Source: Caenispirillum salinarum_A (GTDB lineage: Bacteria; Pseudomonadota; Alphaproteobacteria; Rhodospirillales; Rhodospirillaceae). Taken from it: DNA of 64,000 bases. Positions 7,465 through 16,437 of the stretch are shown in pieces (the stretch's first letter is position 1; each line of letters starts with the position of its first letter). The notes under the pieces were generated by a model. The model worked only from the letters and a program-made list of their open reading frames with translations, was not told where the DNA came from and searched no databases. The DNA lies in NCBI RefSeq assembly GCF_044803115.1, contig NZ_CP085224.1, positions 1,860,001-1,924,000 on the forward strand, in the 5' to 3' direction. Both the position numbers and the translations under genes were made by a program.

Positions 7465-9444
7465 ATGTGCGGCATTGCTGGCTTCCTTGATCGCTCAACG
7501 CGCCATGGCGAGCTAGAACTCCGTGGTCGGGCCGCCGCCATGGGTAGAACCCTTCTGCATCGGGGCCCGGACGGCGGCGACGAATGGACCGACGCCGAGG
7601 CCGGCATTGCCCTCGCCCATCGCCGGCTTGCCATCGTCGATCTGTCGCCGGCCGGCCACCAGCCAATGGTTTCGGCCGACGGGCGGCTTGTGGTCTCCTA
7701 CAATGGCGAGGTCTACAACGCGCCCGAACTCCGAGAGGAGCTGGAGGCCGCTGGTGTTGGTCCCTTCCGGGGACACTCGGACACGGAAGTCATCGTGGAG
7801 GGGTGCCGCCTTTGGGGCGTTGAGGCGACCGCGCGGCGCCTGATCGGCATGTTCGCCTTTGCCGTGTGGGACAAGGCGACCCGTTGCCTGTGGCTCGTGC
7901 GCGACCGCCTGGGCATCAAGCCACTGTACTGGGCCCACTTCGGCGGCCTGACCATCTTTGGGTCGGAACTCAAGGCGCTCCGCGCCCAGGCGGACTGGAC
8001 ACCGGAGATCGATCGCGCCGCCCTGGCCGCGTACATGCGCTATGGCTATGTCCCAAGTCCGGGGTCGATCTACAAGGGCGTCAACAAGCTGCCGCCTGGA
8101 CATATTCTATGCGTCCGCCCCGATGCGGAGAAGCAACCGGAGCTTTCGGCGTTTTGGACGCTACGCGACACAGTCGCCGAAGCGGAGCGCAACCGACTGG
8201 ACACCATCAGCGATTCCGAGGCGACGGATCGCCTGGAAGGCCTGCTAGGCGACGCCGTGCGCCGCCGCATGGTCGCCGATGTTCCGCTCGGCGCCTTCCT
8301 CTCCGGCGGCATCGACAGCTCGGTCGTGACAGCACTCATGCAGGCCGCCAGCGAGCGGCCGGTGCGTACCTTTACGATCGGGTTTGCCGAAAACGACTAC
8401 AACGAGGCCCAGCACGCAAAGGCTGTTGCAGAGCACCTGGGAACCGAGCATACCGAGTTGTACATCTCGCCCGATGAGGCGCGCGACGTAATTCCCCGTT
8501 TGGCGCACGTGTACGACGAGCCCTTCGCCGACTCCAGTCAAATCCCCACGATACTTCTGTCCGCCATGACGCGCCAGCATGTGACCGTGGCCCTCTCCGG
8601 CGACGGCGGCGACGAATTGTTTGCCGGCTATACCCGATATGCTCTCACCTCGCGGATGTGGGATTCGCTTTCGCGCGTGCCGGCGCCCGTACGCGCCCTC
8701 GGTGCCGGCGGCATCCGCGCGGTCCCGCCGGCGACCTGGCAAAGGCTGTTCGACCTTCTGCCCGACCGCCTCCGCCCCTTCGCCGCCGGGGACCGGCTGC
8801 ACAAGCTGGCCGGGCTTCTGCCGTTGCGGGATCGCGACGCCGTGTACCGTTACCTTATCAGCCAATGGCACGATCCGGCGGCGTTGTGCTTGGGGCAGGC
8901 GGAGGCCCTGACCACCGTGGATGATCCGGGCGGCGCCGGCGCGCCCGAAGACGTGGTGGAACGCCTCCAGTACCTGGACACCTTGACCTACCTGCCTGAC
9001 GACATCCTCACCAAAGTAGACCGCGCGAGCATGGCCGCAAGTCTGGAGGCGCGCGTGCCCATCCTGGACCACCGCGTGGCGGCCTTTGCCTGGCAGCTTC
9101 CCGGCCACCTCAAGATGCGCGACGGGAAAGGGAAGTGGCTGCTGCGCGAGGTGCTGTATCGCCATGTTCCGCGCGAGCTTATCGAGCGGCCCAAAATGGG
9201 GTTCGGCGTCCCCATTGCCGAATGGCTGCGCGGCCCCTTGCGCGACTGGGCCGACGACCTGCTAAACCCCCGCCAGCTGGCTGAAGACGGCCTGCTGGAC
9301 CCGGCACTGATTCGCGCCATATGGGACGAACATCAGTCGTGCCGCCGCAACTGGCAGTACAGACTTTGGGCTGTTTTGATGTTCCAGAGCTGGAAACGCG
9401 CGCAGGACGCTGGCGAAAATTCCTTGGAAAGAATTGCTTCATGA
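7465..9444 (+). CDS. asnB: Asparagine synthase (glutamine-hydrolysing) family amidotransferase, second copy
   Basis: The protein has 659 residues. MCGIAGFLD gives the Cys2 nucleophile of the glutaminase domain. 'FLSGGIDSSVVTALM' at ~277 is the PP-loop, and 'ALSGDGGDELFAGYTRY' at ~380 is the second AMP-binding region. The C-terminal 'KVDRASMAASLEARVPILDH' is the conserved synthetase signature. It is related to but clearly diverged from the 620-residue copy at 4402, so they probably serve different substrates. The stop overlaps the next gene's start by four bases (ATGA), showing coupling with the GT4 enzyme. Confidence 0.92.
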   Translation: MCGIAGFLDRSTRHGELELRGRAAAMGRTLLHRGPDGGDEWTDAEAGIALAHRRLAIVDLSPAGHQPMVSADGRLVVSYNGEVYNAPELREELEAAGVGPFRGHSDTEVIVEGCRLWGVEATARRLIGMFAFAVWDKATRCLWLVRDRLGIKPLYWAHFGGLTIFGSELKALRAQADWTPEIDRAALAAYMRYGYVPSPGSIYKGVNKLPPGHILCVRPDAEKQPELSAFWTLRDTVAEAERNRLDTISDSEATDRLEGLLGDAVRRRMVADVPLGAFLSGGIDSSVVTALMQAASERPVRTFTIGFAENDYNEAQHAKAVAEHLGTEHTELYISPDEARDVIPRLAHVYDEPFADSSQIPTILLSAMTRQHVTVALSGDGGDELFAGYTRYALTSRMWDSLSRVPAPVRALGAGGIRAVPPATWQRLFDLLPDRLRPFAAGDRLHKLAGLLPLRDRDAVYRYLISQWHDPAALCLGQAEALTTVDDPGGAGAPEDVVERLQYLDTLTYLPDDILTKVDRASMAASLEARVPILDHRVAAFAWQLPGHLKMRDGKGKWLLREVLYRHVPRELIERPKMGFGVPIAEWLRGPLRDWADDLLNPRQLAEDGLLDPALIRAIWDEHQSCRRNWQYRLWAVLMFQSWKRAQDAGENSLERIAS

Positions 9445-10673
9445 CCAATGTCTCGCCGCCACGGTCAGGGGCCCGCCGGCTGCTGATCCTCGTGACCGAG
9501 GACTGGGCTTTCTGCTCGCATCGAATTGGTGTTGCGCGCGCTGCGCGGGATGCGGGGTGGGACGTACACGTCGCATGCCGCGTGAGAAACCATGGCGACC
9601 AAATTCGGGCAGAGGGATTGACCCTGCACCCTATTGGCATCAACCGCAGCAGCTTGAATCCGCTCCGCGAATTCGCAACGATCCGGGAATTGCGGAGGCT
9701 GTACCGCCGCGTACGGCCCGACGTGCTCCACCATGCGGCCCTAAAGCCCGTCCTTTACGGGACCCTCGCCGCCCGCTTGGCGGGGGTGAACAAGATCGTC
9801 AATGCCATGATTGGCATGGGTAGTGTCTTCTCGTCGTCCAAATTGGCCATGCGGCTGGCACGGCCGGGCGTCGTCAGCGCCTTCCGAATGTTGCTCAACG
9901 CACCGGGCAGCATGCTCGTGGTGCAGAATCAGGACGACGCGGACCTCTTTTTGTCGCGCGGCCTTGTGGCACCCGAGCGCCTGCGTCTCATACCGGGATC
10001 GGGCGTCGACACAGAGGCGTTCTCCGTCTGCCCCGAGCCGTCGAGAGACGGCCCCATAGTCGCGACCGTTGTCGCGCGGATGCTGTGGGACAAGGGCATA
10101 GGCGAAATGGTGGAGGCGGCTCGCCTGCTCCGTGCGCGTAATGTGCCGGTCAAGGTGTGCTTGGTCGGCGACAGGGATGGCGACAATCCCAACGCCATAC
10201 CGATGACGACCTTGCAACAATGGCGGGCCGAGGGAATTGTCGACTGGCAGGGGCGGCGTGATGACATCGCGACTGTCTGGGCCGAAAGTCATATCGCGGT
10301 TCTGCCCAGTTACCGGGAGGGCATGCCGCGCAGCCTGCTGGAGGCCGCCGCATGCGGCAGGCCGCTCGTGACCACCGATGTTCCGGGCTGTCGCGCATTG
10401 GTGGACGACGGTATCAACGGCATTAAGGTTGCGCCCCGCGACCCGGAAGCACTCGCCGACGCCGTTGCCCGGTTGGCTGCGGACCCCACGTTGCGCCATA
10501 ACCTTGGCGCGCGGGCGCGGCGGAGTGTCGAGACCACGTTCGGCGACCACGCCGTCCTTGGCGCGTTCCTGAGCCTCTACGATGAGGTAATGAACTGGCC
10601 GTCGACGACGGCATTAACCAATGCGGTCGGGGAACCAAGCGAGGATAGAGGCGCCGCCCGTCACGGACTTTGA
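9441..10673 (+). CDS. GT4-type glycosyltransferase (GT-B fold)
   Basis: The protein has 410 residues from the ATG at 9441, which overlaps the upstream stop as ATGA; a longer open frame from 9321 only re-reads the asnB end. The N-terminal acceptor half starts 'RLLILVTEDWAFCSHRI'. The C-terminal donor half holds 'ARMLWDKGIGEMVEAARLL', 'HIAVLPSYREGMPRSLLEAA' and 'CGRPLVTTDVPGCR'. The last two form the E-x7-E nucleotide-sugar site of GT4 retaining enzymes. Such proteins resemble N-acetylgalactosaminyl- or fucosaminyl-diphosphoundecaprenol transferases. Donor and linkage are not determinable. Confidence 0.88.
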   Translation: MTNVSPPRSGARRLLILVTEDWAFCSHRIGVARAARDAGWDVHVACRVRNHGDQIRAEGLTLHPIGINRSSLNPLREFATIRELRRLYRRVRPDVLHHAALKPVLYGTLAARLAGVNKIVNAMIGMGSVFSSSKLAMRLARPGVVSAFRMLLNAPGSMLVVQNQDDADLFLSRGLVAPERLRLIPGSGVDTEAFSVCPEPSRDGPIVATVVARMLWDKGIGEMVEAARLLRARNVPVKVCLVGDRDGDNPNAIPMTTLQQWRAEGIVDWQGRRDDIATVWAESHIAVLPSYREGMPRSLLEAAACGRPLVTTDVPGCRALVDDGINGIKVAPRDPEALADAVARLAADPTLRHNLGARARRSVETTFGDHAVLGAFLSLYDEVMNWPSTTALTNAVGEPSEDRGAARHGL

Positions 10674-11015
10674 ACTGACAGATCCAACCGACTGAAAATA
10701 AGATTTCCGGATATTGCCGCGACTGCCGCCCCCCGACAGGCCATAATGCCTTCCCTCGTTCTCCGGCGCGGCCAGACCAAGCCGGGACCCCGCCGCGCAG
10801 TGCCCGGGCCGGCTGATCAATCCCCCGCTTCCCCAACCGGCCGTGGTGAGGGATGCGAATACCTCGGCCGACACCGCCTCTGTCATTGCACGAATATTGA
10901 CTCTCCACGCCGCAGCCGCCCTTATGCTGACAGCCCGCGCTTGTACAGACAGGGCGGCCAGGTCGCCATGTGGATGGGCACAAACAAAATACCGTTAAAC
11001 GTGTGGAGCGGAACT
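10674..11015. other. Intergenic, no gene recognised
   Basis: This 342-bp stretch has an open frame continuous with the downstream methyltransferase, but its composition (Arg/Pro-rich translation) and the good ribosome site just before 11016 argue it is not translated. It probably carries a promoter or leader. Confidence 0.4.
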
Positions 11016-11795
11016 ATGGAAGAGCCTCCTTCGGCCCCCAACCCTCAGCAGGCGCACTACGAGGCGATACACAGTGATTATGAAGCGCATTACTACGACG
11101 CGCCATCCATGGCCTATCGGCACCGCTTCATCTACCGGCCGCTATTTCAGGACCTTCCGCTGAACAATGCCTCCGTGGCCGACCTGGCGTGCGGCAGCGG
11201 CCACAACTCCATCGCCCTTAGGAGTTACTTCCCAACAGTAAAGACGACCGGATACGATATTTCTGATAACGCGTGCCGGGACTACGAGCGGCACACGGGT
11301 TTCCCGGCTCACATGGCCGACTTGACCCTCCCCATGCCTGTGACCGAGAGCTATGATGCGGCGCTGGTCATCGGCGGGCTTCACCATTGCGTGGCCGACC
11401 TGAAAACGTCGCTCGAGAACGTCGCCAAGATGGTGAAGCCGGGCGGCTTCTTCATGATGATGGAACCGAACGACGATTTCCTTATGAGCAATGTGCGCCG
11501 CGCCTGGTATCGTAAGGACAAATGGTTCGAGGCAGACACGGAGGAGGCCTTGAGGCATGATGCGCTTTTGGAGCTCGGGCAGCCGTATTTTGAGCGCCAT
11601 CGGCTTACATACTTTGGGGGACCGGCGTTCTACGCCGTTCTCAACAGCCTGATCCTGCGCGTGCCGCTTAAAGCCAAGCCGGCCCTGTCCAAGATACTTT
11701 TTCCCGCGGAACGCCTATACGGTCTGCTGCCGGGACGGGCCCCCTACGCGGCATTCCTGGCGGTTTGGCGCCGCACAACCATAGAACCCGGGTAA
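11016..11795 (+). CDS. Class I SAM-dependent methyltransferase
   Basis: The protein has 259 residues from the ATG at 11016, preceded by GGAGCGGA at good spacing; the open frame reaches back to 10746 but lacks methyltransferase features there. The SAM loop is 'VADLACGSGHNSIAL' and the acidic strand-2 end is 'TTGYDISDNA'. 'YDAALVIGGLHHCVAD' with 'MVKPGGFFMMMEPNDDF' completes the fold. It is followed 10 bp later by gtrA, so it is likely part of the glycan operon. Substrate unknown. Confidence 0.82.
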   Translation: MEEPPSAPNPQQAHYEAIHSDYEAHYYDAPSMAYRHRFIYRPLFQDLPLNNASVADLACGSGHNSIALRSYFPTVKTTGYDISDNACRDYERHTGFPAHMADLTLPMPVTESYDAALVIGGLHHCVADLKTSLENVAKMVKPGGFFMMMEPNDDFLMSNVRRAWYRKDKWFEADTEEALRHDALLELGQPYFERHRLTYFGGPAFYAVLNSLILRVPLKAKPALSKILFPAERLYGLLPGRAPYAAFLAVWRRTTIEPG

Positions 11796-11804
11796 CGATC
11801 AGAG

Positions 11805-12200
11805 ATGTTTACCGACAAGAGTATTCCGTTCCGGTTTATTTTAGGAGGTGCAAGCACAGCAGCGCTGTACGCGCTTATTATTATAGTGTCTGCTGAGGTC
11901 TTGAAGCTCCCACCGTCTGTCGCCGCTGGAATCTCGTATGTCATAGCAGTAATATATAACTATGTTTTCCATTACTACTTGACATACCGCACTGATCGAC
12001 CCCATCGATCTTCGGCCCCCCGGTATATCCTTCTGGTTGCCGCACTTTTCCTGGCAAACGTCGGAGCGACTGCCTTGATCCCAAATTATTTCGATATCGG
12101 ATACGGCATCGTTCAGGTCGCCTTGGGCCTACTGTTCGCAACAGCGACATTCTTCGGGCAGTTGCTGTGGTCATTCGCACGGACGACGCCCAGGTCGTAA
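11805..12200 (+). CDS. gtrA: GtrA family membrane protein
   Basis: The protein has 131 residues with four hydrophobic helices. It starts 'FRFILGGASTAALYALI' and carries 'ISYVIAVIYNYVFHYYLTYR' in the second and third helices, which is the GtrA signature. GtrA-type proteins are thought to flip polyprenyl-phosphate-linked sugars across the inner membrane, working with a GtrB-like GT2 and a GT-C transferase. Both partners are encoded 5-9 kb away. The gene lies directly before an IS256 remnant, and downstream genes of its operon may have been lost. Confidence 0.88.
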   Translation: MFTDKSIPFRFILGGASTAALYALIIIVSAEVLKLPPSVAAGISYVIAVIYNYVFHYYLTYRTDRPHRSSAPRYILLVAALFLANVGATALIPNYFDIGYGIVQVALGLLFATATFFGQLLWSFARTTPRS

Positions 12201-12226
12201 TTCAGGGGCCCGCGTTGGTGAGGCTT

Positions 12227-12340
12227 GAGCTATGACCAATCGTGGGTAACGGCATGATCAGGCGGCGGCGGATTGGTCGGCGTTCTTCACCTGAATGCCG
12301 TCGCGGAACCTGACACCCTTGATCACCTGGGGCAAGCGGT
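12227..12340 (-). mobile_element. IS256-family remnant, 114-bp end
   Basis: These 114 bp repeat 12341-12454 with a single noticed base difference. Both start GAGCTATGACCAATCGTGGG and run through the transposase stop region to GGGGCAAGCGGT. A second IS256 copy starts directly at 12341, so one IS256 end is butted against another in the same orientation. This looks like insertion of IS256 into its own relative, or an unequal crossover leaving a partial duplicate. Confidence 0.9.
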
Positions 12341-13171
12341 GAGCTATGACCAATCGTGGGTGACGGCATGATCAGGCGGCGGCGGATTGGTCGGCGTTCT
12401 TCACCTGAATGCCGTCGCGGAACCTGACACCCTTGATCACCTGGGGCAAGCGGTTGTTGCCCGACAGTCGGCGCCAGGTCTTGCTGGCGGCGGTGACCAG
12501 CTTGAAGACCATCGCCAGGGCGGTTTTGTGCGACAGGCAGCCCTTGGTGCGCACGGTGCGGTGCCGGACGGTGGCGAAGACGCTCTCGATGGGGTTTGAG
12601 GTTCGCACGTGCTGCCAGTGCTCGGCCGGGAAGTCGTAGAAGGCCAGCAGGGCGACGCGGCCCTTGGTCAGGCAGCCGACGGCCTGGGGGTACTTCGCGC
12701 CATACTTGGCCTCGAAGGTGTCCATGGCCGCCTCGGCTTCGGCGCGGCCGTCGGCCATCCAGATGGCGTGGAGATCCTCCTTGGCCGCCCTCTGGCGCGA
12801 CTTCGGCAGCTTGTTGAGGACGTTAGCCGTCTTGTGCACCCAGCAGCGCTGATGGCGGGCGCCGGGATAAACCTCGTCGAGCGCCTTCCAGAACCCCAGC
12901 GCGCCGTCGCCGATGGCGAGCTTCGGCCCCTGGGCGAGGCCGCGCCCCTTGATGTCGTTGAGCAGTTCGCGCCAGCTCTGGGCGCTTTCGCGAAAGCCGG
13001 CCTGGAAACCGACCAATTCCTTCCGGCCTTCCGGCGTGGCACCTATGATGACGAGGATGCTCTGCTTCTCGTCTTCCATGCGGCCCTGGAGGTAGACGCC
13101 ATCGGCCCAGATGTAGACGTACTGCCGGGCCGTCAGGTCGCGCTTGCGCCAGCGGTCGTATTCGGCCTGCC

Positions 13172-13179
13172 ATTCCGCC
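13172..13179. repeat. 8-bp target duplication of IS66 copy 1 (left)
   Basis: ATTCCGCC directly before the IS66 left end at 13180 is repeated at 15663-15670 directly after its right end. Eight base pairs is the usual IS66 target duplication, so the element arrived by ordinary transposition. Confidence 0.95.
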
Positions 13180-13222
13180 GTAACCGTCTTCTGACGGCTG
13201 CCTTGGCGCCGACGTCCCGATA

Positions 13223-13621
13223 GTGCTGACTTCGTCGATCTTGGAGTGGATCGGCGGATGGAGCGAGTTGCTTATGGCCTACGATGGTAGTCAGCCTCCG
13301 GCGCGGCGACGGACATGGCCCCGGGCAGACAAGGAGCGGATGGTCAGAGAGGTTGCCGAGAGCGGCCTTTCGGTGGCCGCAGTGGCGCGGCGGAATGGTG
13401 TTCATCCCAGCGTCCTCGGGCGCTGGTGCCGGAAGACAGCTCCGGCCGCACCCGGCTTTCTGCCCGTCCAGGTGACGGCACCGGAGGAGGCGGCCGCTCG
13501 CGTGCCCGAGGAACCGTCTCCGGTCGAGATCGTGCTCACCAACGGGCGCCGCCTGATCGTGCCGGCCACCATCGCGCCACCCCGGTTGCGGACGCTGGTC
13601 GCGGCCCTGGAGGGGGCATGA
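13223..13621 (+). CDS. tnpA: IS66 TnpA accessory protein
   Basis: The 132-residue protein has a helix-turn-helix of the transposase_8 type: 'KERMVREVAESGLSVAAVAR' and 'GVHPSVLGRWCRK'. The C-terminus 'EIVLTNGRRLIVPATIAPP' is typical of IS66 OrfA. The frame may begin at an in-frame start slightly downstream (MAYDGSQPPARR...). Its stop overlaps tnpB as ATGA. It is needed for IS66 transposition with TnpB and TnpC. Confidence 0.9.
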   Translation: MLTSSILEWIGGWSELLMAYDGSQPPARRRTWPRADKERMVREVAESGLSVAAVARRNGVHPSVLGRWCRKTAPAAPGFLPVQVTAPEEAAARVPEEPSPVEIVLTNGRRLIVPATIAPPRLRTLVAALEGA

Positions 13622-13965
13622 TCGCCGTTCCGCCGGGCGTGCGTGTCTACCTGGCGCTCGGCCGGACCGACATGCGAAAGGGCATGCCCGGCCTCGCCAT
13701 GCTGGTGCAGGAGGTCCTGAAGAAGGACCCGTTCTCGGGGCACCTGTTCGTCTTCCGCGGGCGGCGTGGCGACCTGGTCAAGATCCTCGCCTGGGACGGC
13801 CAGGGCTTCTGCCTGTTCACCAAGCGGCTGGAGAAGGGACGCTTCGTCTGGCCGTCGGCGGAGGGCGGCGTGGCGGCGCTGACGCCGGCCCAGTTGAGCA
13901 TGCTGATCGAGGGCATCGACTGGCGCATGCCGACGCGGACATGGCGGCCGGAGACAGCCGGCTGA
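13618..13965 (+). CDS. tnpB: IS66 TnpB (Orf2) accessory protein
   Basis: The protein has 115 residues, MIAVPPGVRVYLALGRTDMR... with 'DLVKILAWDGQGFCLFTKRL' and a C-terminal 'LTPAQLSMLIEGIDW', the standard IS66 Orf2 pattern. The start overlaps tnpA's stop. This copy is intact; the second copy (33329) is broken at codon ~69. Confidence 0.95.
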   Translation: MIAVPPGVRVYLALGRTDMRKGMPGLAMLVQEVLKKDPFSGHLFVFRGRRGDLVKILAWDGQGFCLFTKRLEKGRFVWPSAEGGVAALTPAQLSMLIEGIDWRMPTRTWRPETAG

Positions 13966-14025
13966 CGAGCCCCGGAAGGCGCCGAAATCCTTGGTTTTTA
14001 GGGCTTCTGCGGCTAGAATCCGGCC

Positions 14026-15621
14026 ATGCCTTCCGCACCGTCTTCCCAGCTTCCCGACGACGTCGAGGCCCTGCGGGCGATCATCGCCGCGCAGGCCGAG
14101 GAACTGGCCGCGGCCAGGGCCGGCCTGACCGCCAAGGCGCTGGAAGTCGAGAAGCTGAAGGTGCAACTCGCCCGCCTGCGGCGGATGACGTTCGGGCGAT
14201 CGTCGGAGAAGCTGTCCCGCGAGATCGAACAGCTCGAACTGGCCCTGGAGGACCTGGAGGCCGAAGCGGCCGAAGCGGCCGAAGCAGAGGATGAAGCGCC
14301 GCCGGAGCCGACCGAGGCCGACGCCCCGGACCAGCCTGCCGCGCGCCGTCGCCGCGCCCTACCGGAGCATCTGCCGCGCGACGAGGTCCGTCATGATCCC
14401 GCCGACGACTGCCCGGCCTGCGGCGGCGCCATGCACACGGTGGGCGAGGACGTGACCGAGATCCTCGACTACGTGCCCGGCCGTTTCCGGGTGATCCGCC
14501 ATGTCCGTCCGGCGCTGTCGTGCCGGACGTGCGAGAGCATGGTGCAGACGCCGATGCCGTCCCTGCCGGTGGCGCGCGGCCTGCCGTCGCCGGCCCTGCT
14601 GTCGCATGTCCTGGTGTCGAAATACTGCGACCACCTGCCGCTGTACCGCCAGAGCCAGATCTACGCCCGCGAGGGCGTGACGCTGCCCCGGGCGCTGCTG
14701 GCGGGCTGGGTCGGCAGGACGGCCGCCCTGGTGGCGCCGCTGGTCGAGGCGATTGGCCGCCACGTGCGCGCCGGCGACGCCTTGCACGCCGACGACACGC
14801 CGGTGCCGGTGCTCAGCCCGGGCGCCGGCAAGACCCGGCAGGCGCGACAATGGGTCTATCTGCGCGACGAACGTCCCCATGCCGGCCCGGCGCCGCCGGC
14901 CGTGCTTTACCGCTACACGCCCGACCGCAAGGGCATCCATCCGCAGACCGAGTTGCAGGGCTTTCGCGGCCTTCTGCACGCCGACGGCTATGCCGGTTTC
15001 AACAAGCTGTACGAGCCGGGAGAGGACGGCGTCGCGTCCGTGCAGGAGGTGGCATGCTGGGCCCATGTGCGGCGCAAGATCCACGACGTCCATGCGGCGA
15101 CAGGATCACCCATCGCCGCCCGGGCCCTGGAACTGATCGGCGCGTTGTTCGACGCCGAGCGTCGGATCACCGGCCGCCCGGCCGACGAGCGCCTGCGCGT
15201 GCGCCAGGCACAGAGCCTGCCCCGGCTGGAGGCGGTGAAGACCTTCTTCGACACCAGCCTCCGCAAGCTGCCGGGCAAGAGCGATCTGGCGGCCGCCTTG
15301 CGATACGCCCTGACGCGCTGGCCGGCGCTGACCCGCTACGCGGGCGATGGCCGCTGCGAGATCAGCAACAACGCCGCCGAACGCGCTATCCGCCCGCTGG
15401 CCCTGGGCCGGAAGAACTACCTCTTCGCTGGCTCCGACGCCGGCGGCCACCGGGCAGCGGCCGTCTACACGCTGATCGAGACCGCGAGGCTCAACGGCCT
15501 CGACCCGCAGATCTATCTCACCCAGGTGCTGACCCGCATCGCCGACCACCCAATCAACCGGATCGACGACCTGCTGCCGTGGAACATCGGGCAGCCAAAC
15601 GACGACCAGAAAGCCGCTTGA
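14026..15621 (+). CDS. tnpC: IS66 TnpC transposase
   Basis: The protein has 531 residues. It has an N-terminal coiled coil (~10-95, Ala/Glu-rich, with EAAEAAEAEDE low-complexity), then a zinc-finger-like 'CPACGG' and 'CRTCE' pair (~130-170). The DDE domain follows with 'LHADDTPVPVL' and 'LLHADGYAGF', and 'GRCEISNNAAERAIRPLALG' carries the Glu region. Length matches full IS66 TnpC, so this copy is probably active. Confidence 0.95.
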   Translation: MPSAPSSQLPDDVEALRAIIAAQAEELAAARAGLTAKALEVEKLKVQLARLRRMTFGRSSEKLSREIEQLELALEDLEAEAAEAAEAEDEAPPEPTEADAPDQPAARRRRALPEHLPRDEVRHDPADDCPACGGAMHTVGEDVTEILDYVPGRFRVIRHVRPALSCRTCESMVQTPMPSLPVARGLPSPALLSHVLVSKYCDHLPLYRQSQIYAREGVTLPRALLAGWVGRTAALVAPLVEAIGRHVRAGDALHADDTPVPVLSPGAGKTRQARQWVYLRDERPHAGPAPPAVLYRYTPDRKGIHPQTELQGFRGLLHADGYAGFNKLYEPGEDGVASVQEVACWAHVRRKIHDVHAATGSPIAARALELIGALFDAERRITGRPADERLRVRQAQSLPRLEAVKTFFDTSLRKLPGKSDLAAALRYALTRWPALTRYAGDGRCEISNNAAERAIRPLALGRKNYLFAGSDAGGHRAAAVYTLIETARLNGLDPQIYLTQVLTRIADHPINRIDDLLPWNIGQPNDDQKAA

Positions 15622-15662
15622 GCGTCAACAATCGGCCGCCGCAGCCGCTGGAAGACGCTTAC

Positions 15663-15670
15663 ATTCCGCC
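15663..15670. repeat. 8-bp target duplication of IS66 copy 1 (right)
   Basis: ATTCCGCC, partner of 13172-13179. Confidence 0.95.
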
Positions 15671-16222
15671 TTCAGGCGGCTGATCACCTGCGGCGACAGG
15701 CCGGGCGCCTCCTTGCCAAGCAGCGCCTCCAGGGCGTCCTGGAAGTCGCCACTCGACAGGCCGCGCAGGTAGAGCGTCGGCAGGACGGCGTCGATGGACC
15801 GCGTGCGTCGGGCGAACCGCGGCAGGATGGCAGAGGTGAAGCGAATGCGGCCTTCTCCATCGGCGCCACGGTCCCGCACCTTCGGCCGTCGCACGGGAAC
15901 GGGGCCGATGCCCGTCAGGATCTCGCGCTCCGGGCCGTGGCCGTGACGGACCAGGCGCCGCCGGCCGTCTTCCGTCGTCAGGTGTTCATGCTCGGCAAGC
16001 ATGGCCGCGACCTCGGCCTCCACGGCTTGCGCCAAAAGCTGCCGCGCCCCGGCACGCAGAACCTCGGTCAGCGGATCGTCGGTTTCCCCTGGCTGGCGCA
16101 GGGCGACAACGGTATCGTCGGTCATGGCGTATCACTCCCTTGTTGGAGATGTGGAAGGCGTAAGACACCTCCACGATACGCCACCCCCTTCTCAGGCTGT
16201 CACCCACTTTCCGCCATAGCTC

Positions 16223-16381
16223 GACCCCACCAACCCTGGCCGCCATGCTTCGACTGCCGCCGTCATAGATCGACGCCAACGCCAGCAACCGGCGTGTCTG
16301 GTTCCCATCGCTCGAGGCCTTCGCAAGCCGTCGTAGCGCCGAGCCGTCGAAGTCGCCGCGCAGAGGGACTGGAGCCGCCAT
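16223..16381 (-). pseudogene. IS630-family transposase, N-terminal fragment
   Basis: ATG at 16381 starts MAAPVPLRGDFDGSALRRL, then 'RRLLALASIYDGGSRSMAA', the winged-helix start seen in many alphaproteobacterial IS630 transposases (normally ~340 residues). The frame meets an IS256 terminus after 53 codons (VGGV|), and downstream codons are IS256 sequence. A good ribosome site (GGGAGG) precedes the start. Confidence 0.78.
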
Positions 16382-16437
16382 GACAAACCTCCCGTTGGAT
16401 TGCCAGGGGAATCACGTCAGAGCCCATTGGTTCCTTA
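16223..16437 (-). mobile_element. IS630-family element, 5' end fragment
   Basis: The fragment runs from the terminal end (TAAGGAACCAATGGGC read leftward from 16437) into the first 53 codons of a transposase, where an IS256 end begins at 16222. The outer tip is followed by TA (16436-16437), the usual IS630 target. 42 bp of this end are identical to 1531-1572. The rest of the element is not in the window. Confidence 0.75.

Larger units (their letters stand above)
13180..15662 (+). mobile_element. IS66-family element, copy 1, complete
   Basis: The element is 2,483 bp with imperfect terminal repeats (left GTAACCGTCTTCTGACGGCT; right reads GTAAGCGTCTTCCAGCGGCT from the other strand) and an 8-bp duplication ATTCCGCC on both sides. 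It carries tnpA, tnpB and tnpC in the usual order with tnpA/tnpB overlapping. It is inserted in the transposase gene of an IS256 element. Confidence 0.97.
12372..16125 (-). pseudogene. IS256-family transposase, interrupted by IS66
   Basis: The 5' part (16125-15663) gives MTDDTVVALRQPGE... to ISRLKAE, and the 3' part (13171-12372) continues WQAEYDRWRKRDL..., YVYIWADGVYLQGRMED and the rest. Joined across the IS66 and one target repeat, they make a 420-residue protein, normal for IS256 (about 400). 'YIWADGVY' holds the first catalytic Asp and 'AIGDGALGF' the second. The 3' part alone has an ATG at 13079 but lacks the first catalytic Asp. The short ORF extension at 15625-15662 is IS66 sequence. 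Confidence 0.92.
12341..16222 (-). mobile_element. IS256-family element, split by IS66
   Basis: The left tip GAGCTATGACC is at 12341. The right tip (reverse complement GAGCTATGGCGGAAAGTGGG) is at 16222, and the two tips pair over roughly 20 of 25 bases. Removing the IS66 at 13180-15662 and one 8-bp repeat restores a ~1.39-kb element with one 420-codon transposase. No matching direct repeat flanks the element: the left neighbour is another IS256 end and the right neighbour is an IS630 transposase start. Confidence 0.92.

Noticed and set aside
10746..11015. N-terminal extension of the methyltransferase gene
   Set aside because: The good ribosome site at 11016 and lack of methyltransferase features upstream favour the shorter protein.
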